NCBI GenBank assembly: GCA_024763535.1
Contig: JANTFH010000020.1
Location: forward strand, 1-33,949
Source of the DNA: Thermodesulfobacteriota bacterium
GTDB lineage: Bacteria; Desulfobacterota; Anaeroferrophillalia; Anaeroferrophillales; Tharpellaceae
Direction of reading: 5' to 3'
Length of the DNA: 33,949 nucleotides
The translations under genes were made by a program, and so were the position numbers. The notes beneath the pieces were generated by a model. The model did no database searches. It saw only the letters and a list, made by a program, of their open reading frames with translations, and was not told the DNA's origin. Shown piece by piece: positions 8,413 to 17,146 of the stretch (its first letter is position 1; every line of letters starts with the position of its first letter).

Positions 8413-10356
8413 ATGGCTGAAACCGGCAACCGCAGCAGATTTTTTTGGTTAATTTTTTTTCTGGTTGCCGGTTTGTTGCCGGTCGCTGCGGCCCGGGCGG
8501 CAGCTGATCGTCCCCATCCTCTTACGAACCAATTCCAAAATAATTTCAAAGAAGCGGGAACGGCGGAAAAAGAACTTTTTCGTGTTATCCGCCGGGCTTT
8601 GTCCGGCAAAAATCTGGCGCCGCTGCCGCAAAACCTTAACTTTAGTTTCCAACCTGAAATAGCACAAATTTATATCACTCTTCTTCAATCCGGCAACCAA
8701 CCTCTGCGCTGGGGGGCCCGGCGAAAAGATCTCGCCAAGACTCTTAAGCGGGTTATTGCACAGGTTAAAAGCCGGCCCCGTTTTACTGAATTTAATGTCT
8801 CCGACCCCGATAAGTGCCGCATCCTTTTTGAAATTGTAACTGCAGAAAAAGAGGGCGATCTCAAAAAACTTGATGGCAATACACTTCATGGCAATCGTTT
8901 TGAGCCCGGGATTACCGGGCTCAAATACTCTTGCGCGGGTATCACCCGTTATTTCATGCCGACCGATGCAATTATGCACAGTATTATGTCGGTTAAACAA
9001 CTTCTCAATTTTATCGCCAAAAAATCAGGGATTGCGCCGCAAACGACCAGAAAAAGTGAACGAATCAAATTGCTGCTTAAAACCCCGATAAAATGTAAAT
9101 TGCTCACCAGTAGAGCCTGGATCAGTTACAAAACTACCGTTCTGCCGCTCTACCGGGGCGCACCGATGTTGCCTCCGCCCAATAAAAAAGAGCTTTACGC
9201 CAGTACAATAAATGGTGTCGATTGGCTGTACGACAACATGTATGATGATGGTCGTTTTCTCTACTATTACGACGGTATCAAAGACAGCCGGGTTGATTTT
9301 ATCCACCCCCGGCAGCAGAGCCCGCTCTACTACAATATCTTAAGACATAGCGGCGGAACTATAGCTCTTTTGTGGGGTTATGAACTGACCGGGGAAATAA
9401 AATACCTTAAGGCCGCAAAAAAATCCTTGGAATACCTGCAGTCCACTTTCATCACCCAAACCGAGACAAAAGATTACGCTTGTTTTCCCTTTTTTAATCA
9501 CAAATCAAAATTGGGCGGTGCCGGAGTCGGTCTTGTGGCTCTGGTCAAATATACATTATTGAGTGGCGATAACTGTTTCGCGAAAGCGATGACCGGCCTG
9601 GTGCGTCACATCCTTTCCCGCATCGATAAAGATGGGGAGATGATCGGCTACTATATTCACCCTAAATATAACCAGGGAAAACCGCTCATCAACCCACAAG
9701 CTGACATCAAAAAAGAACTTTTCTCTTTCTACTATCCGGGAGAGGCTTTATTGGGGCTGGCGCTCTATTATCGATATATTGAGAATAAAGATGAAAAATT
9801 AAGGTTGGAGATTCTCCGGAAAAGCCGGAAGGCGCTGGATTTTTTAGTAGAGGTAAGACCGCAGAAATATGCCGATCTCTTTCCCGCTCTGCCGGCTGAT
9901 GCCTGGCTGATGCAGGCTATCGAGGAGTGGGTCAAAGTGCCGGGCTGTAAAAAGGCAGCCTATATCGATTTTGTTTTCAGGGATACGGATGCGCTGGCAA
10001 GCCATATGTATAAAGCGGCAAACTCACTTTATCCCGATTATCCGGGAGGCTTCTATTATAAATACGGTGATCATGTTTATCACGATGCTTCCCGCGGTGA
10101 GGGGGTTATGGCCGCTTACCGGCTGGCTCAATACTTAAAAGACGATAAACGCGCCCGGCAGATTATGAAAAACATGCTTATCTCAGCCTACGGCATTATG
10201 TACCTGCGTCAGACTCCACAATCGACGTTTGCCCACCTCTATCCACAGAAAAGCTGTGGCAGCTTCCGCTTCAAACTCACCCGCGCCTGGATCCGGGTCG
10301 ATTCAACTCAGCACGCAGTCTGTTTTCTGGCCCGCCTTTATCAATCGCTGCCCTGA
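8413..10356 (+). CDS. Envelope protein with a probable six-hairpin (alpha/alpha)-barrel domain
   Basis: A 647-aa protein with an N-terminal hydrophobic segment (WLIFFLVAGLLPVAAARAA, about residues 13-32) that looks like a signal peptide. Residues about 85-210 weakly recall AMMECR1 domains (FEPGITGLKYSCAGITRYFMP, followed by a helix ending KKSGI). Residues about 260-640 have the spacing of a six-hairpin glycosidase-like fold: repeated helical pairs with GGTIALLWGYELTG, AGVGLVALVKYTLLSG, YYPGEALLGLALYYR and DASRGEGVMAAYRLAQY. No catalytic acid can be assigned with confidence. It begins 14 bases after the GAF gene and ends with a 16-base convergent overlap with the MBL gene. A carbohydrate-related envelope role is a guess. 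Confidence 0.6.
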   Translation: MAETGNRSRFFWLIFFLVAGLLPVAAARAAADRPHPLTNQFQNNFKEAGTAEKELFRVIRRALSGKNLAPLPQNLNFSFQPEIAQIYITLLQSGNQPLRWGARRKDLAKTLKRVIAQVKSRPRFTEFNVSDPDKCRILFEIVTAEKEGDLKKLDGNTLHGNRFEPGITGLKYSCAGITRYFMPTDAIMHSIMSVKQLLNFIAKKSGIAPQTTRKSERIKLLLKTPIKCKLLTSRAWISYKTTVLPLYRGAPMLPPPNKKELYASTINGVDWLYDNMYDDGRFLYYYDGIKDSRVDFIHPRQQSPLYYNILRHSGGTIALLWGYELTGEIKYLKAAKKSLEYLQSTFITQTETKDYACFPFFNHKSKLGGAGVGLVALVKYTLLSGDNCFAKAMTGLVRHILSRIDKDGEMIGYYIHPKYNQGKPLINPQADIKKELFSFYYPGEALLGLALYYRYIENKDEKLRLEILRKSRKALDFLVEVRPQKYADLFPALPADAWLMQAIEEWVKVPGCKKAAYIDFVFRDTDALASHMYKAANSLYPDYPGGFYYKYGDHVYHDASRGEGVMAAYRLAQYLKDDKRARQIMKNMLISAYGIMYLRQTPQSTFAHLYPQKSCGSFRFKLTRAWIRVDSTQHAVCFLARLYQSLP

Positions 10357-11813
10357 TTTCGTGAAGCCGACAACTGGGCCCGTTTACCAGCTCCCAGGAT
10401 GACCCCATGGCTGCCGTTTTGTGTGTAACGAACCAACTCTGCCCGGCCATCCTCCCGGAAGATATAGGCACTGTTTTCATCCTCCAGTTTATCAAAATAG
10501 CGGCCGTTGATATCTTCATAAAGATCGACTTTAAAATATGGCCGACCATTAAAATTGTAGGCATTGGAAAGACTTAAAAGCCCATTTTTTTCATAGACCG
10601 TATATTTTCCTTTTTTACTCTTATAACCGACGAAATACCGGCCTTCCTCACGATGGTAGATATCAGCATTAAAGGGCAGAAGTTGTTCGCCCACCTTTTC
10701 CATAAAAGTATTATTTCGAATCACAAATTCTTTGTCGGCAGATGAGAGAACCCATTCGGAAGTGCAACGGTCGGGACTGTGAACCAGGATTGTATGTTTT
10801 TTGTCCAGCGAGGTCTTGTTGAGTTTCTCATAGTCAGTATGAACAATACTGTTATTTACGGAAATATCGTGCACCACTGCAGCATTGCTAAAAGAGGTAA
10901 CCGCTTCCTGATATCGTTTCAGACTCCAGACCCGCTCGATATAGTGGTTAATATCTCCATAGATTACTCTGCTTTCATCAAATTCAGAACGGCTTAATTC
11001 AGTAAAATCCATCTCCCGTTTTTCCTGATGCAACTCTGCCCACAAATCACAGTCATGAACGGTATCAGAACTGAAAACCAGGGTTTCACCGCCGGATCTG
11101 ATCTTTATACCAATTCCCAGAATACCATGCCAGACCGGAGCCTTAATCGCTTCAATCGTTGAATTGTTTTTACCAAGTACAACATTTTGCTCAGCTTCAT
11201 AGAAGTTGGTATCCGAGAAAGTGTAAAAAAGTTCCGGATCGACCCACTCGCCTGATGACGGATCATTAAAAAGCATTCGGGCTCTGCCGGTCTCCGGATT
11301 AATCACAATTTTGGCCTGATCCGGTCCGATGATATTTGCCTGCTGATCGACTATATAAAGTTGCCGACGCCCCTCTCCCTCATGTTTTGAGATAATCCGA
11401 TAAAGCGGCCGTGGACCAATCATTTGAAAGTCAATATACTCTTCGTATTTTACCCCGTAGACACTCTTCCGACAGTTTGTCAGGGTATTACTCAGAGCCG
11501 ATGATGAAGATTCTTTCAGCTCATCATTTATGTTTTCGGTAGTAAACAGGGTAAGTCTGTGCTGGAAATCCTTGGCATAACGATGAAACAGAGCCAAATC
11601 AGTAAACCAACGTTTATGATCATCGTGACAATGGGTAATAAAAAGCCCACTGACCTCTTTCAGGTGGTGCCCCCCCAGCTGCTTAAACAAAGGGGCACCG
11701 CAATCAACCAAATAATTCTCTCCAGCAACATCGACTTCATAACTGATACAGCGTCCCTCTCTCGAAAAAGGCCCAAAATCCCCCAGAATTTTCAGGTGAA
11801 TATTATTACTCAT
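10341..11813 (-). CDS. Metallo-beta-lactamase-fold hydrolase with a C-terminal extension
   Basis: A 490-aa protein. The N-terminal half is an MBL fold: YLVDCGAP (D37) precedes the metal-binding motif THCHDDH with H61, H63, D65 and H66, and FSSDTVHD gives a later metal-ligand Asp. The last 110 residues are a beta-rich extension outside the usual MBL domain (repeated YxV/YF strands such as GKYTVYEKNGLL and NGRPYFKVDLYED). The family includes glyoxalases, lactonases, RNases and class II cyclic phosphodiesterases; the substrate is not evident. A cAMP phosphodiesterase role is tempting given the cyclase nearby but unsupported. AGGAAC lies 7 bases before the start. No signal peptide is seen, so it is probably cytoplasmic. 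Confidence 0.75.
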   Translation of the reverse strand: MSNNIHLKILGDFGPFSREGRCISYEVDVAGENYLVDCGAPLFKQLGGHHLKEVSGLFITHCHDDHKRWFTDLALFHRYAKDFQHRLTLFTTENINDELKESSSSALSNTLTNCRKSVYGVKYEEYIDFQMIGPRPLYRIISKHEGEGRRQLYIVDQQANIIGPDQAKIVINPETGRARMLFNDPSSGEWVDPELFYTFSDTNFYEAEQNVVLGKNNSTIEAIKAPVWHGILGIGIKIRSGGETLVFSSDTVHDCDLWAELHQEKREMDFTELSRSEFDESRVIYGDINHYIERVWSLKRYQEAVTSFSNAAVVHDISVNNSIVHTDYEKLNKTSLDKKHTILVHSPDRCTSEWVLSSADKEFVIRNNTFMEKVGEQLLPFNADIYHREEGRYFVGYKSKKGKYTVYEKNGLLSLSNAYNFNGRPYFKVDLYEDINGRYFDKLEDENSAYIFREDGRAELVRYTQNGSHGVILGAGKRAQLSASRNQGSD

Positions 11814-11989
11814 ACCAAAGTTCCTGTTAAAAAATTATTTCCCGGGAAGCAAATAAAAAAGGATACGTGTCACTTTCAACGCAACCTCGCTTCTAATAAG
11901 TAAACCATATCATTAAGGCTGTCAATAACAAAGCAAATTTGATACAGTATTACAACATCAGAGTATTTGACTTCTCGGACGTGGAGCCT

Positions 11990-12916
11990 TTACGATACGA
12001 TTTTAAGGTGATGTTTGGTCGCAAAAATGCAATCAACAAAATCATGGATCTCCGGCCTTAAACTTTTATGTTTACTTAAAACGATGGCGATATCCAGATA
12101 AAACTGGTGGCGGCCTAGATCCACTTTTTTAAGCAGCCCCCGGGCCAGTTCTCTGTGAACCTTGGTTCGCGTCAGAAAACCTATCCCTTTTCCCTCGATA
12201 ATTAATTCCTTAACCAGATCCGGACTTTCACATTCGATATCAACCTGCAGGGCGACCCCTTTTTTCTTCAATTCTCTAACTATATATTTACGGGTTCCCG
12301 ACTGTTCATCCCGCATAATAAATTTCTCATTCTCCAGATCCTTTAACGGGATCCGCCCCCGACACTGTAAAGGATGATCCGGAGCTGAAAGCAGAAGCAC
12401 CTCTTCATGTTCGAGATGATGAACCTGAAAATCCCTTAAAGAGAGCTTTTTCCAGAGGGCCATGACCACGATATCGACTTTATCCCGTTTCAGACTGTCA
12501 AGCAGGGAAATGGAGCTTTCCGACTTAACTTTAATATGGCATTGCGGATAACAACTGGCAAAATTTTCAAAGATATAAGGAAGGATGAATTTACCATAGG
12601 TAGGCGTTGTGCCGATAGTAATATTGGTCTGTTTGGCTGCCTCCATCCTTTTTAATTCAGCTTCAGCCTTATCCAGCAGTTTGAAGATTTTATCCAGATA
12701 ACCATAGAGTTTTTCACCTTCCGAGGTCGGTCGGATCTTCTTTCCATGACCCTCATCAAACAACTTTACACCGCAGCAGCTCTCCAGTTTTTTGATCTGC
12801 ATTGAGACTGCCGGCTGCGAAATAAAAAGTTTTTTTGACGCTAGCGACATATTACCGTTACGAACTGATTCGTAAAAATAATAAAGTTGTTTGAGATTGT
12901 CCTTTAGAATAGGCAT
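11990..12916 (-). CDS. LysR-family transcriptional regulator
   Basis: A 308-aa protein of typical LysR length. The N-terminal winged HTH spans about residues 5-66 (LASKKLFISQPAVSMQIKKLE is the recognition region, then LFDEGHGKKIRPTSEG). Residues about 92-300 form the periplasmic-binding-like effector domain, starting TNITIGTTPTYGKFILPYIF. It is transcribed away from the phenol-type cluster with a 219-base shared intergenic region, the usual arrangement for a LysR protein controlling the divergent operon. The inducer is probably the aromatic substrate or an intermediate; this is inference from position. No good Shine-Dalgarno is seen before the chosen ATG, but the length fits the family. Confidence 0.9.
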   Translation of the reverse strand: MPILKDNLKQLYYFYESVRNGNMSLASKKLFISQPAVSMQIKKLESCCGVKLFDEGHGKKIRPTSEGEKLYGYLDKIFKLLDKAEAELKRMEAAKQTNITIGTTPTYGKFILPYIFENFASCYPQCHIKVKSESSISLLDSLKRDKVDIVVMALWKKLSLRDFQVHHLEHEEVLLLSAPDHPLQCRGRIPLKDLENEKFIMRDEQSGTRKYIVRELKKKGVALQVDIECESPDLVKELIIEGKGIGFLTRTKVHRELARGLLKKVDLGRHQFYLDIAIVLSKHKSLRPEIHDFVDCIFATKHHLKIVS

Positions 12917-13109
12917 AAACTAAAATAATCAACTGTTTACAAAGATTTCAACGTAGTATAACGCAACAAAACATATAATAAATACTTATAGCATACATCA
13001 GATTAAATGGTTTGATAAAAATAGTATTCTATGGCAGAGTGGATTTTCAAATTGTCATAACACAGCGCCAATAGAACTGTTTTATACATGCTCAACGAGA
13101 AACAGTCAA

Positions 13110-13121
13110 ATCATTAATGAT
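13110..13121. promoter_or_regulatory. Perfect 12-bp palindrome in the divergent LysR/operon promoter region
   Basis: ATCATTAATGAT lies just upstream of the ribosome-binding site of the first cluster gene. It is a perfect palindrome in an AT-rich 219-base divergent region and fits the loose T-N11-A LysR half-site style. A regulator-binding role is inferred; palindromes this short also occur by chance in AT-rich DNA. Confidence 0.35.
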
Positions 13122-13135
13122 ACCGAGGTGGTAAA

Positions 13136-13780
13136 ATGAATGTACTCTATACACAACAGTGGAATGTCCAGCGAGATAAAGAAGATGAATATCTTACTTT
13201 CATCACTGAAAGCTATAATCCCATGATCACGTCGTTAGGGCTTAAAATTGTCGGCGGATATTATGTCGAAATCGGCCCCGGCCCCACCACAGTCGCCGTA
13301 TTCAGTGCCGAAAATATCAACCTGATTAACGAAATCGTGATTTCAGACAAGTACCGACAGATCACCAATGAACTCAATTCATATATCAGCAATCGGACCT
13401 CGGCTTTAGGTTTTTCAACCGGAAGAGTCAGCACCGAACCCTACGTCATCCAGGAAGGTGTCTGGAAATGGAACCACTACTACAATGTCAGACCGAACAA
13501 AAAAGATGGCTACAAAAGGACTCTGGAACAGGTCGCAACCGTCATTGAAAAACTTGACTTTGTCGAACTGACTCAGGAGTGGCACATGCTCTACGGCGGC
13601 CGGGGTGATTACCTGCTGGAAATGACTTTCAAAGACCCCATAGATGTCGCTCGCCTGCTCAACAACCAACAGTTCAGGACCCTGGAAAAACTGATCAAGA
13701 AAGAGTTGATAATTGATTATTCCAGCCGCCTCTTAAGGTCAACGGAAAGATTCGATAAACCCCGCTGGGTAACCCTGTAA
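13136..13780 (+). CDS. Unrecognised protein with two similar halves (NIPSNAP/dimeric alpha-beta barrel-like)
   Basis: A 214-aa protein I cannot assign to a named family. It appears to be an internal duplication. Residues about 5-100 and 110-205 share the same order of elements: a W/Y-N-V strand, a K-D/KKDGY helix, a hydrophobic strand, a GG turn near an aromatic strand, an acidic helix ending LN, then a long basic helix. This beta-alpha-beta-beta pattern resembles ferredoxin-like NIPSNAP or dimeric alpha-beta barrel proteins. No signal peptide or cysteine cluster is present. GAGGTGG precedes the ATG. It is the first gene of the cluster, next to ppsA-like and ppsB-like genes, where a small stimulating subunit such as PpsC (a CBS protein in Thauera) would be expected; it is clearly not CBS-like. 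Confidence 0.8.
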   Translation: MNVLYTQQWNVQRDKEDEYLTFITESYNPMITSLGLKIVGGYYVEIGPGPTTVAVFSAENINLINEIVISDKYRQITNELNSYISNRTSALGFSTGRVSTEPYVIQEGVWKWNHYYNVRPNKKDGYKRTLEQVATVIEKLDFVELTQEWHMLYGGRGDYLLEMTFKDPIDVARLLNNQQFRTLEKLIKKELIIDYSSRLLRSTERFDKPRWVTL

Positions 13781-13915
13781 ACAGCCGTAAATCTTTTACT
13801 TTATCGTTATTAATGAGGTGCACAACACAACCAGAATTTTAAGCTCAGATGAATAGAGCCTGATCCTCAGGTTGAATTCATAATAGAAACTTATCACCTT
13901 AGGGAGGGGAAAACT

Positions 13916-15748
13916 ATGGCTAAGCAGTTTTTGGATCCACATGATGTTCCGCAAATTGAAGGAACCGAAGGATGGGAAAGGATGTACCCTTATTATTATC
14001 AGTTTTCAACTGATGATAAGGAGCGTAATGAATACGAGAGCAGCCAGCTCTGGTATTATGACGGCCTCCACTACCCGGAACCTCACTGCCCCTTTGACCT
14101 GATCTGGGACGAGGCCTGGTATCTGGCGCTCTCCCAGTACAACTCCCGAATTTTTATGGTGCCGCCGGCCAAAGGGATTGATCACCGTATCGTCAACGGC
14201 CATGTCTACATCACTCCTATCGGCATCGCCGACCCGAAAGAGATTGAATCCCGGATTCCGCTGTTTATGAAACGGGCCGGTTACTATTACCAGAACTGGG
14301 ATAAGATCTACGGTGACTGGGTTGAAAAAACCAAGGTTCTGATTGAGGAACTTGAAGCAGTTGAGTTCAAGAATCTGCCCGAGATGGAAGATGAAAGTGT
14401 TGTTTTTGAGCATCGCGGCATGGGCAGCGGCTACGATCTCTGCGTCAAATATGACGAACTTATCAATATGGGTTTCAAGGTCTGGCAGTACCATTTCGAG
14501 ATGCTCAATCTGGGCTATGCCGCCTACGTCACCTTTATCAATACCGCCAACCAGTTCTTCCCGGACATTCCGATGGCAACCCTGACCAAGATGGTCTCCG
14601 GCATTGACGTCGTTATGTATCGGCCGGACAGTGAGTTGATTAAACTGGCAAAACTGGCTCTGGAACTCAAACTGGAATCGGACCTTAACGGCCAGACCAG
14701 CTTCGCCGCCCTGAAACAGGAACTCGAAGGCTCTGATGCCGGGCAAAAATGGCTGGCGGCTTTCGAAGAAGCCCGCTATCCCTGGTTCCATATCTCGACC
14801 GGCACCGGCTGGTTCCACCACAACAAATCCTGGAACGATGATCTTGACGTGCCGCTGGCCAGTATCAAGATGCACATCGAAGCTCTGCAGGCGGGCAAAG
14901 ACCCGAGCCGCCCGACGGAAAAACTGATCGAAGAACGCGACCGTATCGTCGAAGGCTACCTCGATCTTTTCCAGAATGCTGATGACCGCAAAGCTTTCGA
15001 AGAAGCTTTGGGCATTGCCCGCAAGGTTTTTCCTTATGTCGAAAACCACCTCTTCTATGTTGAACACTGGTTCCATTCAGTTTTCTGGAACAAAATGCGC
15101 GATCTCTCCGCCGTCCTGGTTGACGGCGGCATGATCAACGATGTTGAAGATATCTGGTATCTGAACCGTTTCGATATCAAGGTCTTGATTGATGATATGG
15201 TTCGCGCCTGGGCGACCGGGATTGTTCCGGCGGGCCGTAACAAATGGCCTCAGGAGATCGAGTGGCGCAAAGGCGTAATGGCCAAGTTCCGCGAGTGGAC
15301 TCCGCCGCCGGCTCTGGGCGTGCCGCCGGAAGTTGTGACCGAACCTTTCTCGATTGTTCTCTGGGGAGTCACCACGGACGTCTTAAAGAGATGGCTCAGC
15401 AGTCTTGATGTTGCGGGCGGTGATGTCACTGAACTCTTCGGCTCACCGGGCTCGAGCGGCGTGGTTGAAGGGAAAGCCCGGGTCATTAAGAAGGTTGAGG
15501 ATCTGGCCCTGTTACAGGCCGGAGAGATCCTAGTTGCTCCGACCACCTCACCGAGCTGGGCCCCGGCCTTCACCAAGATTGCCGGCGCAATCACTGATGT
15601 CGGCGGTCCGATGTGTCACGCCGCCATTGTCTGCCGCGAATACGGCCTGCCGACGGTTGTCGGCACCGGCAACGGTACCTCGGTCATCAAAACCGGTGAC
15701 ATTATCAAAATCGATGGTGATAGTGGTTTGGTAAATATCATAAAATAA
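13916..15748 (+). CDS. ppsA: Phenylphosphate synthase alpha-like subunit (phosphohistidine protein)
   Basis: A 610-aa (about 69 kDa) protein. The C-terminal 85 residues are a PEP-utilising-enzyme mobile domain: GSPGSSGVVEGKARV, then TTSPSWAPAFTKIAGAITDVGG, and catalytic H568 in GGPMCHAAIV followed by EYGLPTVVGTG. The N-terminal 500 residues match no common domain I know, and the ATP-binding domain of PEP synthase is absent; it is encoded separately, two genes on from the cluster start. This split and these sizes match the 70-kDa and 40-kDa subunits of phenylphosphate synthase of Thauera aromatica, which phosphorylates phenol with ATP through a phosphohistidine. The symbol here means phenylphosphate synthase, not PEP synthase. 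GGGAGGGG precedes the start. The actual phenolic substrate is inferred. Confidence 0.78.
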   Translation: MAKQFLDPHDVPQIEGTEGWERMYPYYYQFSTDDKERNEYESSQLWYYDGLHYPEPHCPFDLIWDEAWYLALSQYNSRIFMVPPAKGIDHRIVNGHVYITPIGIADPKEIESRIPLFMKRAGYYYQNWDKIYGDWVEKTKVLIEELEAVEFKNLPEMEDESVVFEHRGMGSGYDLCVKYDELINMGFKVWQYHFEMLNLGYAAYVTFINTANQFFPDIPMATLTKMVSGIDVVMYRPDSELIKLAKLALELKLESDLNGQTSFAALKQELEGSDAGQKWLAAFEEARYPWFHISTGTGWFHHNKSWNDDLDVPLASIKMHIEALQAGKDPSRPTEKLIEERDRIVEGYLDLFQNADDRKAFEEALGIARKVFPYVENHLFYVEHWFHSVFWNKMRDLSAVLVDGGMINDVEDIWYLNRFDIKVLIDDMVRAWATGIVPAGRNKWPQEIEWRKGVMAKFREWTPPPALGVPPEVVTEPFSIVLWGVTTDVLKRWLSSLDVAGGDVTELFGSPGSSGVVEGKARVIKKVEDLALLQAGEILVAPTTSPSWAPAFTKIAGAITDVGGPMCHAAIVCREYGLPTVVGTGNGTSVIKTGDIIKIDGDSGLVNIIK

Positions 15749-15763
15749 CCGGTTCACATAAAC

Positions 15764-15805
15764 CGGACACGGCAGAAAACTGATTCCATAATTCTGCCGT
15801 GTCCG
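15764..15805. repeat. Inverted repeat between the two synthase subunit genes
   Basis: CGGACACGGCAGAA (15764-15777) and TTCTGCCGTGTCCG (15792-15805) are a perfect 14-bp inverted repeat around a 14-base loop. It is followed by A's, not T's, on the plus strand, so it is not a standard intrinsic terminator in the direction of the operon. It could be an intercistronic RNA hairpin that changes message stability or subunit ratio. Confidence 0.6.
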
Positions 15806-15856
15806 AAAAAACCGAATTGCAACCATAATGAATTCGTAAAAAGTTCAGGAAGTAAC

Positions 15857-16924
15857 ATGGCCAACTTAGAAGAAAAACTAACCCTCTGGTACACCGAGTT
15901 GAAAGGGGAAAACTTCCCCCTAGTCGGCAAAAAAAATGCAAATCTCGGTGAAATGCTGAAAGCCGGCATCCCCATCAGTCCCGGCTTTGCGATCACCATC
16001 CATGCTAACGATATCTTTATCCGGGAGTCCGGGGTTAAAGCTGATCTGGAAGAGTTGATCGCCAATGAGTGCCGGGAAACGACTCCTGAGAACATCGCTA
16101 AACTCAGCCAGTTTGCCATGGCCGCGATCGAAAAAGCGCCGCTGCCCAAGGCTCTGGAAGAACATATCCTTAACGATTACCACAAACTCTGTGAAATATG
16201 CGACGTCACTAACCTGCCGGTGGCAGTCCGTTCGAGCGGAGCCGTAAGTATGCCGGGTCAGATGGAGACCTACCTCAACATCAGGGGTGATAAAGACCTG
16301 ATCGACTATATCCGTAAGTGCTGGGCCAGCTCCTATTGCGTTGAAGCCCTGACCTATCGCATAAATCGCGAACTCGGTGTCCTCTTTAATATCGGAGTCG
16401 GTATCCCCAAGATGGTCAATTCCAGGGTTTCCGGGGTTATCTTCACGATCAACCCCTTGAACGGCGATCCCTCAAAAATCTCGATTGATGCCAGCTACGG
16501 TCTCGGTGAAGCGGTGGTCAGCGGTCTTGTCACCCCGGACACCTATCTGATCGATAAGATCACGCTTGACCCGGTAAAGATCCACAAAGGCAGCAAAGAG
16601 GTTGAGTGTGTCTACCGGACCGGCAGCAGCGACATTATTGAGCAGGAGGTTGATGAGGCCCGACGCCAGGCCCAGGCCCTGACTCCGGAAGAGCTGAGGC
16701 AGCTCTGTATCACCTCAAAACAGATTGAAAAGTATTACGGCAAGGCCTACGATATCGAATTCGGCATCGATGCCGATCTCAAATTCCCCGACAATATAAT
16801 TATTCTCCAGGTGCGGCCGGAATCGATCTGGAACAAGAAAAAAGCGGAAAAAAAGACCACCGAACCGGCCGACGCCATGAATATGATCTTAAATCAGTTG
16901 ATAAAAGGAGTTAAATTCAGCTGA
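15857..16924 (+). CDS. ppsB: Phenylphosphate synthase beta-like subunit (PEP-synthase N-terminal ATP-grasp)
   Basis: A 355-aa (about 39 kDa) protein equal to the PEP synthase/PPDK N-terminal ATP-binding domain alone. It shows LVGKKNANLGEMLKAGIPIS, PGFAITI, VAVRSSGAVSMPGQMETYL and the C-terminal DIEFGID...ILQVRPES, all hallmarks of the nucleotide-binding domain. There is no phosphohistidine or PEP-binding domain, so it must act with a partner, and that partner is the preceding gene with the mobile His domain. The pair matches phenylphosphate synthase subunits, which transfer the beta-phosphoryl of ATP to phenol through the His of subunit 1. AGGA lies before the ATG. The third component, PpsC, is not present as a CBS protein. 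Confidence 0.78.
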   Translation: MANLEEKLTLWYTELKGENFPLVGKKNANLGEMLKAGIPISPGFAITIHANDIFIRESGVKADLEELIANECRETTPENIAKLSQFAMAAIEKAPLPKALEEHILNDYHKLCEICDVTNLPVAVRSSGAVSMPGQMETYLNIRGDKDLIDYIRKCWASSYCVEALTYRINRELGVLFNIGVGIPKMVNSRVSGVIFTINPLNGDPSKISIDASYGLGEAVVSGLVTPDTYLIDKITLDPVKIHKGSKEVECVYRTGSSDIIEQEVDEARRQAQALTPEELRQLCITSKQIEKYYGKAYDIEFGIDADLKFPDNIIILQVRPESIWNKKKAEKKTTEPADAMNMILNQLIKGVKFS

Positions 16925-17000
16925 GATAACCTGCAATCATTCGGTTTGCAAGCTTAAAACCGCAACAAATGGTGCGAACGCCGCTCCGCTTACCGTTACC

Positions 17001-17025
17001 GGGGACGGAATTAAATTCTGGCCCC
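17001..17025. repeat. REP-like imperfect palindrome in the gap before the UbiD gene
   Basis: GGGGACGGAATTA followed by AATTCTGGCCCC forms an imperfect palindrome, with a GAATT/AATTC core and GGGG/CCCC ends. The 222-base gap (16925-17146) holds no gene. Similar GGGGACAGAATTT-type palindromes occur as dispersed repeats in other bacteria, but only one copy is visible here, so it could equally be a binding site. Confidence 0.35.
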
Positions 17026-17146
17026 ACATCGAGACTGCTTAAAACGGTCGGTTCTAACTGCTTTTAGATTTAAGGCAACGGAATCCGGCATCAACCATAA
17101 AGACTCCTTGATGATGTTCAGGGAGCCAAAATTGACGAGGTAAAAA

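Noticed and set aside
10341-11813. cAMP phosphodiesterase identity for the MBL protein
   Set aside because: Only the general HxHxDH motif is seen; nothing beyond proximity to the cyclase supports this substrate.
15764-15805. Intrinsic terminator after the first synthase gene
   Set aside because: The stem is followed by A's, not T's, in the direction of transcription.
13916-16924. A split PEP synthase or pyruvate phosphate dikinase
   Set aside because: The PEP/pyruvate-binding TIM barrel is missing from both proteins, and the sizes and neighbours fit phenylphosphate synthase better.
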